Source: G963663495 sp963663495 (GTDB lineage Bacteria; Bacteroidota; Rhodothermia; Rhodothermales; Bin80). Taken from it: a DNA stretch of 64,000 bases. This document shows, piece after piece, positions 34,687 through 43,502 of this stretch. Position 1 is the first letter of the stretch. Each line of letters opens with the position of its first letter. The stretch spans positions 5,146,001 through 5,210,000 of the forward strand of contig OY760427.1 of the NCBI GenBank assembly GCA_963663495.1, read 5' to 3'. The notes beneath the pieces are model-generated. The model worked only from the letters and a program-made list of their open reading frames with translations. It ran no database searches and had not been told where the DNA came from. The translations under genes were made by a program, and so were the position numbers.

Positions 34687-35979
34687 TCAGAATAGCGCGA
34701 TCAGAAACGCCAAAAACGCCAGGAATAGCAAGACTCCTTCTGGCAACTTGATCCTCCGCGACCGAAATGCCGGCAGGAGGGCAAACGTGAGCGCCGCAGC
34801 AAAGATAAGTGTCTTCTGCGTAGTCGCATCCCCCACCGGAAGGGAGACAAACAGACCGCAACTGCCCATGATGAGGAATACGTCAAATATGTTCGACTGC
34901 AGGATGTGACCTATTAGCAGCATATGTCGGCCACGACGCACGACCTTCGTTGCGACGACGATATCCGGGAGCGATGTGCCTACGGCAATTGCCGAGGCAG
35001 CGAGCACACCAGAGTCGATCCCCAATTCTTCCGCCAGCACCAGCACCGTCTTGACAATTACGCTTCCGGACAGAAAGACAACCGCCAAATTAATGCCCAT
35101 CAAAAGGGTCAAGACCAATTTCGACTGATTGCGTAGCACTGTTGCGACGAATCGCGGGAACGGTACTGAACTGGGGTGACGTTTCCATGCCACAAACAAG
35201 GTTATCTGAAAAACCAATACTCCGACGAGGCTGAGAAGGAACAACGCCTTGGTGCTCGCGCTTTCAATAGGCGTAGCCTGCCAGAAGACGGCAAAAAGCA
35301 GCACCACCGCCAGTGGACTACCAATAATCCTTGCAGCATCCGTGAACGGTATCCGCACCAACAATGACCGCCTTGTTGCAGCAGACGCCCCCTTCCCCGC
35401 TGCCTGCACCACATCTGCGGGTATCGGAGTGCTTGAAGATGGACTGGACCGCCGAAGTACCTCGTTAGCAATGAACGCAAGGTATCCAACGATGAAAAGG
35501 ATAGCGTCCGCGCGGGAAAAAACGCCGTCCATACACAACAACGCCGCCAACAGAGTGGAAAAGACGGCAAAGAAAAGAGGGGTACCAAGTGAATCGCTTT
35601 CTGCATTGTCCGCCCCCAGCTGTATAGCACCACCCGCGTACGGCCGCGCCAAAGAAAATAATTGCAGCTTGCCGTCTTTGGTTCGAACAAAGCAGTAAAG
35701 GCCGATGGCGGCCAGCCCCAATCCGGCTCCGATATTGGCGATAATTGTTCCAAATACTGTCGGAGCGACCAACTCGGGAGCTTCCTCTCCCACAGCAGCA
35801 ATGGAAGTCATGAGCTCTGGCAGCGACGTACCGACCCCTACGATCAGGCTCCCGATAAAGTAATCCTTGAGATGCAGCTGCCTGCCAAGCGTACTTGCTA
35901 CGTCTATCAGCTCATCCGAAGACTTGGATATAGCATAGACAGCCGCAGCCAACAGCAGGAGATAAAGGATGACGGCCAT
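34687..35979 (-). CDS. Ca2+/Na+ antiporter family (CaCA, YrbG-like) membrane protein
   Basis: 430 residues, with about ten hydrophobic segments in two halves. The inverted alpha repeats are both clear: GSLIVGVGTSLPELMTSIAA near residue 45 and SAIAVGTSLPDIVVATKVV near residue 345. These repeats bind the cation in CaCA exchangers. The central loop (about residues 120-200) is longer than usual and Ser/Pro rich. It should exchange Ca2+ (or another cation) for Na+/H+ across the inner membrane. It stands alone, with IS debris upstream of its 3' end and sdhB 107 bp beyond its start. Confidence 0.88.
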   Translation of the reverse strand: MAVILYLLLLAAAVYAISKSSDELIDVASTLGRQLHLKDYFIGSLIVGVGTSLPELMTSIAAVGEEAPELVAPTVFGTIIANIGAGLGLAAIGLYCFVRTKDGKLQLFSLARPYAGGAIQLGADNAESDSLGTPLFFAVFSTLLAALLCMDGVFSRADAILFIVGYLAFIANEVLRRSSPSSSTPIPADVVQAAGKGASAATRRSLLVRIPFTDAARIIGSPLAVVLLFAVFWQATPIESASTKALFLLSLVGVLVFQITLFVAWKRHPSSVPFPRFVATVLRNQSKLVLTLLMGINLAVVFLSGSVIVKTVLVLAEELGIDSGVLAASAIAVGTSLPDIVVATKVVRRGRHMLLIGHILQSNIFDVFLIMGSCGLFVSLPVGDATTQKTLIFAAALTFALLPAFRSRRIKLPEGVLLFLAFLAFLIALF

Positions 35980-36085
35980 ATGCGCTAAACTGGTCTGACG
36001 TCTTCGCGTCTCGTGTTAACCGATACCCGAACGCTACGTCAACACAGATTAGGCGATTCCGTGCCCACGTAATCTCACGTCGTAG

Positions 36086-36841
36086 CTACCGCCGCAGCAA
36101 AGTCTTGGTATAAGTCCGCCGCATACGTGCGATGCTGGAGATAGAAATGCCTTTCGGGCACACAGCTTCGCATTCGGTGTGATTGGAGCAATCGCCAAAG
36201 CCCTCGCGGGCCATCTGGTCTATCATTCCCCGTGCGCGCTCTCCCGATTCAACCGCGCCCTGCGGTAGCAACTCCAAATGGGCAATCTTTGCGGCGGTGA
36301 ACAGAGAGGCAGAGGAATTGGGACACGCTGCTACACAAGCGCCGCAACCGATACATGCCGCATAATCCATCGCCTGGTCTGCATCCGCCTTGCGAATCAG
36401 GATCGCATTCGCATCGGGAGACCCTCCGGTAGAACTGCTGATATAACCCCCGGCAACAATTATCCTGTCAAAGGCACTGCGATCCACCACCAAGTCTTTA
36501 ACAATGGGGAAGGCCGCTGCCCTCCACGGTTCGACAACGATCATGTCACCATCACTAAACGATCGCATATGAAGCTGGCAAACGGCTGTCAGTCGTTCGG
36601 GGCCGTGAGCCACGCCCCCAACCATGATACCGCAAGACCCGCATATGCCCTCCCGGCAATCACTGTCAAATTCCACCGGATCTTCACCCCGCTCAATTAG
36701 CTGCTCATTGAGTACATCAAGGAGCTCCAGAAAAGACATATGCTGGCTGGCGTCCACCACCTTATAGTCAGCAAGTTTACCAGGTTGGTCCGGTCCAGAT
36801 TGCCTCCAAATACGCAGGTGTATGGTCATACCTTGTGCCAC
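36086..36841 (-). CDS. sdhB: Succinate dehydrogenase/fumarate reductase iron-sulfur subunit
   Basis: 251 residues. The [2Fe-2S] domain has DCREGICGSCGIMVGG with the later Cys in LTAVCQLH. The C-terminal domain has the 4Fe-4S motif CIGCGACVAACP and the closing CEAVCPKGIS. It passes electrons from the flavin of SdhA to the quinone site in the cytochrome b subunit. It lies 20 bp after sdhA in the order sdhC-sdhA-sdhB, the layout of type B enzymes that work with menaquinone in Bacteroidota. Confidence 0.95.
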   Translation of the reverse strand: MAQGMTIHLRIWRQSGPDQPGKLADYKVVDASQHMSFLELLDVLNEQLIERGEDPVEFDSDCREGICGSCGIMVGGVAHGPERLTAVCQLHMRSFSDGDMIVVEPWRAAAFPIVKDLVVDRSAFDRIIVAGGYISSSTGGSPDANAILIRKADADQAMDYAACIGCGACVAACPNSSASLFTAAKIAHLELLPQGAVESGERARGMIDQMAREGFGDCSNHTECEAVCPKGISISSIARMRRTYTKTLLRR

Positions 36842-36861
36842 ATCAATTGCCTACCGTCCGA

Positions 36862-38796
36862 TTACTTATAGCTGCGTGTCGAGAGTTGCACTGACTCAAA
36901 AGATAGCAGCTCGTTGTGTTGAACCGGAGGATTTGCATCACCGGCATGCGCCCATGCTGTTACGTGCGCGTAGTCCGCATCATTCCGAAGGGCTTCACCT
37001 CCCTCCGTCTGGTATTCCTCACGGAAATGCCCTCCACAGGATTCCTCACGTTTCAAGGCATCAAGTGCCATGAGTTCTCCCAAGTCAAGGAAATCGGCCA
37101 AGCGCCCCGCAAACTCAAGATTCTTATTGTAGGTGTCGTTGGTTCCCGGTACACGGACATCCTGCCAAAACTCGTCACGTAGCCCTCGCACATCGGAAAC
37201 TGCGCGTTCCAAGCCGCTTGCAGTACGCGACATCCCAACGTGGTTCCACATTATGCGGCCAAGATCCCTATGAAAGGCAGTGACGGTCTTCCTGCCCTGC
37301 ACTGCAAGTAGCCGACGCAATCGATCCGTAGCCGCTTCTTCGGCCTCCGCAAATGCTTCGTGGTCAGAACTCACACCCTTGTCGGGGGCTTCACGCGCGA
37401 GATAATTGCCGAGAGTAAAGGGAATAACAAAGTAACCGTCAGCTAGTCCCTGCATTAGGGCACTTGCCCCTAACCGGTTGGCCCCATGGTCGGAAAAATT
37501 TGCTTCTCCAAGAACGAACAGTCCAGGAATTGTGCTCTGCAGCTCATAGTCGACCCATAGCCCGCCCATTGTATAGTGTACAGCCGGATAGATACGCATC
37601 GGCACATTAAACGGATTTTCACCGGTGATCCGTTCGTACATTTCGAACAAATTTCCATACCGTTCGGAGATGGATCGCCTCCCCAACCGTCGTATGGCCT
37701 CGGCAAAATCCAAATAGACAGCAAAGCGTGTGTCTCCGACACCGCGGCCGGCATCGCATTCTTTCTTCGCTGCGCGGGATGCCACATCTCTGGGCACCAA
37801 GTTACCGAAGCTCGGGTAACGCCGCTCAAGGTAGTAGTCACGGTCCGCTTCGGGAATCTCGCTTGGCGCACGGCGATCCTTCGGATCCTTCGGAACCCAT
37901 ACCCGTCCGTCGTTGCGGAGGCTCTCGCTCATGAGCGTGAGCTTTGACTGGTAGTCGCCCGAGACCGGGATACAGGTCGGATGAATCTGAGTGTAGCAAG
38001 GATTAGCAAACATGGCCCCGCGCCGATGGCATCGCCACGAGGCCGTCACATTTGAATTCTTGGCATTGGTCGACAGGTAGTACACATTGCCGTACCCCCC
38101 GGTGCAAAGCAATACCGCATCGCCGCCGTAACGCTCAATAGCTCCGGTTGTCAGTTCTCTGGTAACAATGCCGCGCGCCTTGCCGTCTACAACGACAAGG
38201 TCCAGCATTTCACGTCGGGGAAGCATCGTGACATTACCGCTTGCGATCTGCTGACTAAGCGCCTGGTAGGCTCCCAACAACAACTGCTGCCCAGTCTGCC
38301 CGCGCGCGTAGAATGTCCTTGACACCTGTGCACCGCCAAAAGAGCGGTTGGAGAGCTGCCCACCGTATTCACGTGCGAACGGAACGCCTTGGGCTACAGC
38401 TTGGTCAATAATATTGTTGGCCACTTGGGCGAGGCGGTACACATTGGCCTCTCTGGACCGATAGTCACCGCCCTTGATGGTATCGTAAAAGAGTCTCCAT
38501 ACTGAATCGCCATCGTTGGGATAGTTCTTGGCTGCGTTTATGCCTCCCTGTGCAGCGATGGAGTGCGCACGCCGCGCTGAGTCTTGGATACAGAAGCAAG
38601 TGACCTGGTATCCAAGCCCTGCAAGCGTTGCCGCGGCAGACCCGCCCGCCAACCCGGATCCTACCACCAGAATCCTGAATCTCCGCTTGTTTGCCGGGCT
38701 GACCAGGCGCGTTGCTTCCCGGTAGGCATCCCATTTGTCCTCAAGCGCGCCTCCGGGCACCTTCGGGTCCAAAAACGTAGTCGTGTTATCCGCCAT
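36862..38796 (-). CDS. sdhA: Succinate dehydrogenase/fumarate reductase flavoprotein subunit
   Basis: 644 residues from ATG 38796. The frame stays open 54 codons further upstream, but that stretch lies over the end of sdhC and has no family motif. FAD binding: RILVVGSGLAGGSAAATLA and the flavin-His region AHSIAAQGGINAAKN. The active-site block HYTMGGLWVDYELQST and the later GANRLGASALMQGLADG are present. It oxidises succinate to fumarate in the TCA cycle on the cytoplasmic side of the inner membrane. The gene lies 23 bp after sdhC and 20 bp before sdhB, clearly one operon. Confidence 0.95.
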   Translation of the reverse strand: MADNTTTFLDPKVPGGALEDKWDAYREATRLVSPANKRRFRILVVGSGLAGGSAAATLAGLGYQVTCFCIQDSARRAHSIAAQGGINAAKNYPNDGDSVWRLFYDTIKGGDYRSREANVYRLAQVANNIIDQAVAQGVPFAREYGGQLSNRSFGGAQVSRTFYARGQTGQQLLLGAYQALSQQIASGNVTMLPRREMLDLVVVDGKARGIVTRELTTGAIERYGGDAVLLCTGGYGNVYYLSTNAKNSNVTASWRCHRRGAMFANPCYTQIHPTCIPVSGDYQSKLTLMSESLRNDGRVWVPKDPKDRRAPSEIPEADRDYYLERRYPSFGNLVPRDVASRAAKKECDAGRGVGDTRFAVYLDFAEAIRRLGRRSISERYGNLFEMYERITGENPFNVPMRIYPAVHYTMGGLWVDYELQSTIPGLFVLGEANFSDHGANRLGASALMQGLADGYFVIPFTLGNYLAREAPDKGVSSDHEAFAEAEEAATDRLRRLLAVQGRKTVTAFHRDLGRIMWNHVGMSRTASGLERAVSDVRGLRDEFWQDVRVPGTNDTYNKNLEFAGRLADFLDLGELMALDALKREESCGGHFREEYQTEGGEALRNDADYAHVTAWAHAGDANPPVQHNELLSFESVQLSTRSYK

Positions 38797-38819
38797 ATGC
38801 TTAGGACTCAATGTGCACG

Positions 38820-39524
38820 CTACAAGTTGCTGAAGTAAATATACAGCGGAACAATGCTGAACCCAATCACAAGTAGTGCCGCAAGTCCGACGCCGACTGC
38901 GTACACGAAGGATGTTGCCTTTGCATTCATCCATCCCAAGGACTGAAACGCACTCCACACGCCGTGACGCAGATGGAAGCCCAGCAGCAACATCGCTCCG
39001 GTGTAGCCGAAGGCATATAGCGGATGCTGGAATTTCTCAGTCATGAGCCGCTTCAGGTCCCGTACTTCCGCACCATCAACATTCGCAACATACCCTTCCG
39101 CCATTCCCGGACCGAACTTAAACGAATTAAGGTGAAAGACCAGGAAAAGCAACAGAACAAGGCCGGTTATAATCATAGTTCGCGAGCTTAGCGTCATCCG
39201 GCTTGGCTTGCCAGCCGAGCGGTACTTGGCATAGCCCTGCGGCCGCGCTCTACGTTTTCGGACATAAATATTAACTCCGATTACAGCATGCACCACTATG
39301 AGCAAGAGCAGGCCTACCTCTGCGAGATACAGTAGCGGCCCGAAACTTGCCAGCTTTTCCGCGTAAGCATTGTACGCATCTGCGTTACCGCTCAGATAGG
39401 ACAGGTTGCCCAGCATGTGGGCGATAACGAAAATCACCAACCCCAACCCCGTGATGCCGGTGATAATTTTCTTGCCGATCTGTGAACGAAAGACACTTAG
39501 AACGGATGTTAAACGCTGGCACAT
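38820..39524 (-). CDS. sdhC: Succinate dehydrogenase cytochrome b subunit (type B, five-helix)
   Basis: 234 residues with five hydrophobic helices: IITGITGLGLVIFVIAHMLG, LYLAEVGLLLLIVVHAVIG, MIITGLVLLLFLVFHLNSF, YAFGYTGAMLLLGFHLRHG and VYAVGVGLAALLVIGFSIV. The His residues in IAHMLGNL, VVHAVIG, FHLNSF and FHLRHG fit the axial ligands of two hemes. It anchors SdhA/SdhB and carries the (mena)quinone site. As the single membrane subunit it marks a type B complex. It is the first gene of the operon, so its promoter should lie in 39525-39814. Confidence 0.92.
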   Translation of the reverse strand: MCQRLTSVLSVFRSQIGKKIITGITGLGLVIFVIAHMLGNLSYLSGNADAYNAYAEKLASFGPLLYLAEVGLLLLIVVHAVIGVNIYVRKRRARPQGYAKYRSAGKPSRMTLSSRTMIITGLVLLLFLVFHLNSFKFGPGMAEGYVANVDGAEVRDLKRLMTEKFQHPLYAFGYTGAMLLLGFHLRHGVWSAFQSLGWMNAKATSFVYAVGVGLAALLVIGFSIVPLYIYFSNL

Positions 39525-39814
39525 GAATGCTTCGCCGTTGGAGATCCTGATTACACGGGAAGGTACGAAACGATGCTCAGATACGGGGTGTGCCCGCTAT
39601 AATACTGATTACATGGGGCACGGACGATGGGTCAGGGCAAAAACCTTTTGGGATATACGGCCTACCCTGAGGCATGTATGCGGTCCGGACACATCCGCAA
39701 AGGCCTCGCGGGCCGGGCTCAGAGCGTGGCGTCGGCGCGAGATGCACAGAGATACGGCAACGTGCTACCGGGCCATTTGGCGTAGTGAGCTTTGGAAGAC
39801 TGTGTGCTTACGAA
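39525..39814. other. Upstream region of sdhC, no gene seen
   Basis: No coding frame is supported. It should contain the sdhCAB promoter, reading toward lower coordinates. A TATTAT box on the minus strand near 39595-39605 is a weak candidate. The region ends where a MITE begins. Confidence 0.35.
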
Positions 39815-40015
39815 GGGAGTTATACGGCTGAGTGCCACGCGTTTTCGCAGGAGTTACTTTTTGTGCTTAGGTGGTGCAGACAGGATGGCTTTCGCCAGTT
39901 TTTCATAATCGGTTCCCGCTTTTCACGAAAAACTGCAATTATTTCAAATAACTCAACACGTGGATACGCATGCTATATAATTGCCATATATTAGGGAGTT
40001 ATATATCACAGTGCC

Positions 40016-41442
40016 ATGCCCGAAACGGTTAGTGCATACCGCAATATCACATACAGGCTGTTGCCCGGAAGTCGGAGTAACGCCAAGCGCCTTGCTGGAT
40101 TAGCGGGTGCGTGTAGGTTTGTGTGGAATGCCATCCTCGCAGAGCAGAGCGAGGCGTACAAGAAAGCGAAAGAGGCTGGAGAGAAGCCGCCCTCGGTAAG
40201 CTTCTTCTCGCTGGGGAAGCGGTTCACGGCGCTGCGCCGCACGGTCGAGTGGCTACCTGAATACTCCTTTGGTGTCGTTAGATACACATTGAAATATCAG
40301 GCGGATGCATGGAAGGCATTCTTCAAGGAGGGTAAGAGAAAACCGAGATTCCATTCCAGACGTGGTAGTACGCCTTCGTTCACGATCCCGGATAACGTAA
40401 GGGTTCGGGATGGCAAGCTGTATATCCCGAAAGTGGGATATATGGCGCTCCGCAGGCGGGGAGGCAACCCGTACCCTGATGGTATACCCGTCAAAGCCAC
40501 GGTAAAGAAGAACGCCGGCAAAGGGTATGCTGTCATCTGCTACAAGATGGAGGCACCTGTAATAGAGGATACCGGCGGTGCTGTAGGCATTGACCGTAAT
40601 TGCGGGCAGGTCGCTATGGTCTCCACAGAGGGCGATACAAGCATTATCGGACAACCGGATACCAAGCGTCTTGATGCCAAGTTGAAGCGGCATCAGCGAA
40701 GACTGGCGAGACAGAAGAAAGGCTCCAACCGTCGTAACAGGCGGAAGCATAGAATCGCCCGCATACAGCGCAAGCGTGCTAACGTCCTCAAGAATGCGAA
40801 CCACCAAGTAAGTCGCAGTATTGCCAATTGCTCCTCAACGGTGATACTGGAGGACTTGAAGATCAAAGCGATGACACGTTCAGCTAAGGGAACGATGGAG
40901 AGCTTTGGCACAAACGTCAGACAAAAGTCTGGCCTCAACCGTGGGATACTGCGAACAGGTTGGGGCCAGCTGGATCAGATGCTGAGCTATAAGTGCCGCA
41001 AGGTGATAAAGGTTAGGGAGTTATATGGCTGAGTACCCATTTGCTGAGGTTCTTGAAATAATTGCAGTTTATCGTGAAAAGCGGGAACCGATTATGAACA
41101 ACTGGCGAAAGCCATCCTGTCTGCACCACCAAAGCACAAAAAGTAACTCCTGCGAAAACGCGTGGCACTCAGCCATATAACTCCCAAAGGTTACCGCTGC
41201 CTATAGCAGTCAGCGGTGTTCTGTGTGGGCACACAGAAGCGAGTAACTGTAAGACACGGAGCAAATTCACGTGTATTTCCTGTGGACATGCGGATCATGC
41301 AGACCTGAATGCGGCTGCAAACATACTGGCCTCCGGGATTGGGGCTGCTGCACGACGAGGGGCGTTCGGGTTACCGACCCCTTTGACCCGTGAAATTGAT
41401 ACTAGTGCCTCACTGTGTACAGTTGGTCACTCACGTATATAA
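40016..41442 (+). pseudogene. tnpB copy 3, interrupted by a MITE
   Basis: Nearly identical to the copy at 5339 up to the codons for KCRKVIKV (41013). There a 170-bp MITE is inserted (41016-41185). After it the zinc-finger and RuvC-III part resumes, but a 2-bp deletion at about 41222 in the TGTG run before the GGGCACAC site shifts the frame. The open frame 40016-41032 keeps RuvC-I (GIDRN) and RuvC-II (ILEDLKI) only. A change of W to G (AGKGYAV) is also seen. It is inactive as a nuclease. Confidence 0.88.
41016..41185 (-). mobile_element. Complete IS1595-derived MITE inserted in tnpB, 8-bp duplication
   Basis: 170 bp with near-perfect terminal repeats GGGAGTTATATGGCTGAGT. The octamer AAAGGTTA flanks it at 41008-41015 and 41186-41193 and is single in the uninterrupted tnpB copies. 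The first ~85 bp match the left subterminal region of the IS1595 element at 539 (GAAATAATNGCAGTTT, AGCGGGAACCGA). The last ~90 bp match its right end, including the codons for LAKAILSAPPKHKK. It is therefore an internal-deletion derivative. Confidence 0.9.
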
Positions 41443-41447
41443 TTCCC

Positions 41448-42894
41448 CAATAAAAGCCTTTATGCAGCGATCCCTTCTTATCTCCATCCTGCACCTCAAT
41501 CCCCGTCTCATCCGCCTGCAGATACCCGGTGGATAGCAACTCCTGCTTCAGAGCATCATACAACGGGGTCAGGTGCCACGCAGACTGCGATATCCAGCCT
41601 CCCAGCGTGGACTTCGCAATCTCCACGCCTTCCCGACGAAACCGCTGCTGCTGACGGTACAAAGGCAGGTGGTCCGCATATTTGCCCACCACCACATCTG
41701 CCAACAACCCCGGACCCGCCATGCCCTTGTTCACCATCCGTGGTGGCAACTCACCTATGATCACCCCCTTATCCTCATCCCCAGGGTCCACATACTTCGG
41801 ACGCACATACTCAATAACCTTCATATGGGCGGGTACACGCTCCAGAACCAGAGTCTTCTCCGCCCCGATGCACGCCATACCACTGGTATCCCCGTCAGGC
41901 TCAATTGTAATCGTTTCGCGGGGCAGTTTCTTCAGCAGATCGTCCAGCGCTTTACGCTTGGGCTTGCCCTTCTTCTGCCGTCCGTTCGCCTTTTGCCCAT
42001 TCTTCGTCTGTCCATTCGTCTCCGGCTTCACCGCACGCTTACCCGTGTACCGTGTCCGGTAATGCTATCGGATCCGGTACCCACTCCTCGCGCCTACGCG
42101 GTTCCGCATTAGCCGCATTACAATTCTCGGGTTTGGGCAACACAATCCTCCCCCGGGCCTCCAACTTCAACAAAGCCTGCGCACAGTTGCTCACCTGCGG
42201 TTCGCCCCGTGCATCAAAAAACCCGAACTCCTCACAGACAGAGCGCGCTATCTGCGTGCGATACCGCCAACGATCGTCGGCAAGAACCCTGTCCAAACGC
42301 TCTCCATTGCAGGGAGCGGTGAGCGTTCGTAAGACCTGACTTCGTTGAAGCATGCCGCAACATAAAAAACAAGTTTCAGATTGCCAACAACCTGAATCGG
42401 TAACAAGGCAGGGGAAGCGGCGCAGGAAGAGATCGCGTATCCGCACGAGAGGACGGCATTATTCACCTCAAGTCACACACCATACCTGTCAGGTCGAAAT
42501 ACCCGAGATATTCCGTCAGCCATGCCAGCGAGAGTTGACCAGAACTGACGAACAATCGAACCGTGATGGATGATTTATGGGGGACGGGCAGGCCTTGCTG
42601 CACATTGTCCGCCGGCGTGTAACGCTCACTCTTTTTGCCAGAGAGTAGGCGATACGCTTGTTCCAACCAGTCTTTCAGATGGCTAATCTTCGCATCCTTA
42701 TCCGCAATTACTTCAACCTTATCGGCAATTGTCGCATCCTTATCCGCATTGTCCTTGGATAGACAGTCAGCTTTTTTCTCCAAGCGACGGACCTGTTTTC
42801 GCAGATCCTTGATCTCAGCTTCCTAGTTTTTCAGCCTCTGAAAGAGGGCTTCATCGGCAGGAGAAGAGGGGGAGACAGATGCCTTGGGCCGCAT
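41448..42894 (-). pseudogene. IS66-family TnpC remnants with foreign insert
   Basis: On the minus strand a start at 42894 gives MRPKASVSPSSPADEALFQ, an in-frame stop near 42826, then a coiled coil and LLSGKKSERYTPADN, the IS66 N-terminal pattern. A foreign segment (about 42050-42570) follows. The IS66 frame resumes at 42031 with AHMKVIEYVRPKYVDPG, GPGLLADVVVGKYADHLPLY, STLGGWI and LQADETGIEVQDGDKKG, and stops at the TnpB unit end (41448). The rest of the transposase is missing. It is inactive. Confidence 0.85.
42060..42345 (-). pseudogene. Fragment resembling a DUF4338-type N-terminal domain
   Basis: Inside the IS66 remnant the minus strand reads RYRTQIARSVCEEFGFFDAR then QVSNCAQALLKLEARGRIVL. 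This resembles the winged-helix start of DUF4338/DruA-like and some IS4-type transposases (R..LA..VC…G..LQ..SC..AL..LE..G.I.LP). No catalytic part follows. Only a short stretch supports this call. Confidence 0.35.
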
Positions 42895-43502
42895 AACTTA
42901 TGTGCATGTGCGCCCTCCACAATGTTCCGATTCTCCTACCCCAAAACCCATGTGTTTTGTCCCAAGATGTGCTGATTGCTGACTGCATTCGGCCGCTTGG
43001 AGTATAGTCTGCATACGACTCTGCCATTCCCATGTCGGCACGCCAAACCCGTATGATCACCTTGCGCAAAGCTCTGCGAGCGGACTGTGCAGACTAACCC
43101 CAAGGCCGCTTTACAATGTACTTCACCGAACGCACTCCTTCATCCATTCCTTGCCTGAACACTCGCAGCACCCTAATTCCGGTGGGAACGGCCTTTGGAG
43201 CGCAACGGGGGGCTATCAAACCATTCCGGGAAACAGGAAGCGGCACTAGGCGTACGGTAGTTGTGCAGACTGTTCCACGGGCTACTTCATACGCAAAACA
43301 CCGCGCCCGTGGTGGTATAGTGGAGCGTTTCCTGGAACAAGGCCGCAAAGAACCTCTCTACTCAAGTATTGCACGTTTCCGATAAGGTGCCATGTGGCAC
43401 CATTGCTACCGGCACTCCGAATTATTTGTGGGTGGCGGGTTTGCTATGCTCGGTGGTTCCTGAGTGGCACCGCGGGCGCGAGCGTGTATGGTCAGATATG
43501 AA
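42895..43502. other. Gap upstream of rng without recognised gene
   Basis: About 600 bp with no family motif. An 89-codon plus-strand frame at 43116-43385 (basic, Arg-rich) ends 117 bp before rng and could be a small protein, but nothing supports it. The rng promoter is expected in the last 120 bp. Confidence 0.3.

Larger units (their letters stand above)
39815..41447 (+). mobile_element. MITE+TnpB composite unit, copy 3, no target duplication
   Basis: The left end GGGAGTTATACGGCTGAG is at 39815 and the right end TATATAATTCCC finishes at 41447. The flanking octamers differ (CTTACGAA at 39807-39814; CAATAAAA at 41448-41455). The right flank is in the middle of an IS66 gene while the left flank is not. 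One side must therefore have been exchanged by recombination or deletion. Contents: a MITE (39815-39985), spacer ATATATTA and tnpB copy 3. Confidence 0.75.

Noticed and set aside
43116..43385. 89-codon frame upstream of rng
   Set aside because: No recognisable motif and an equally long antisense frame; kept only as a note for the gap.
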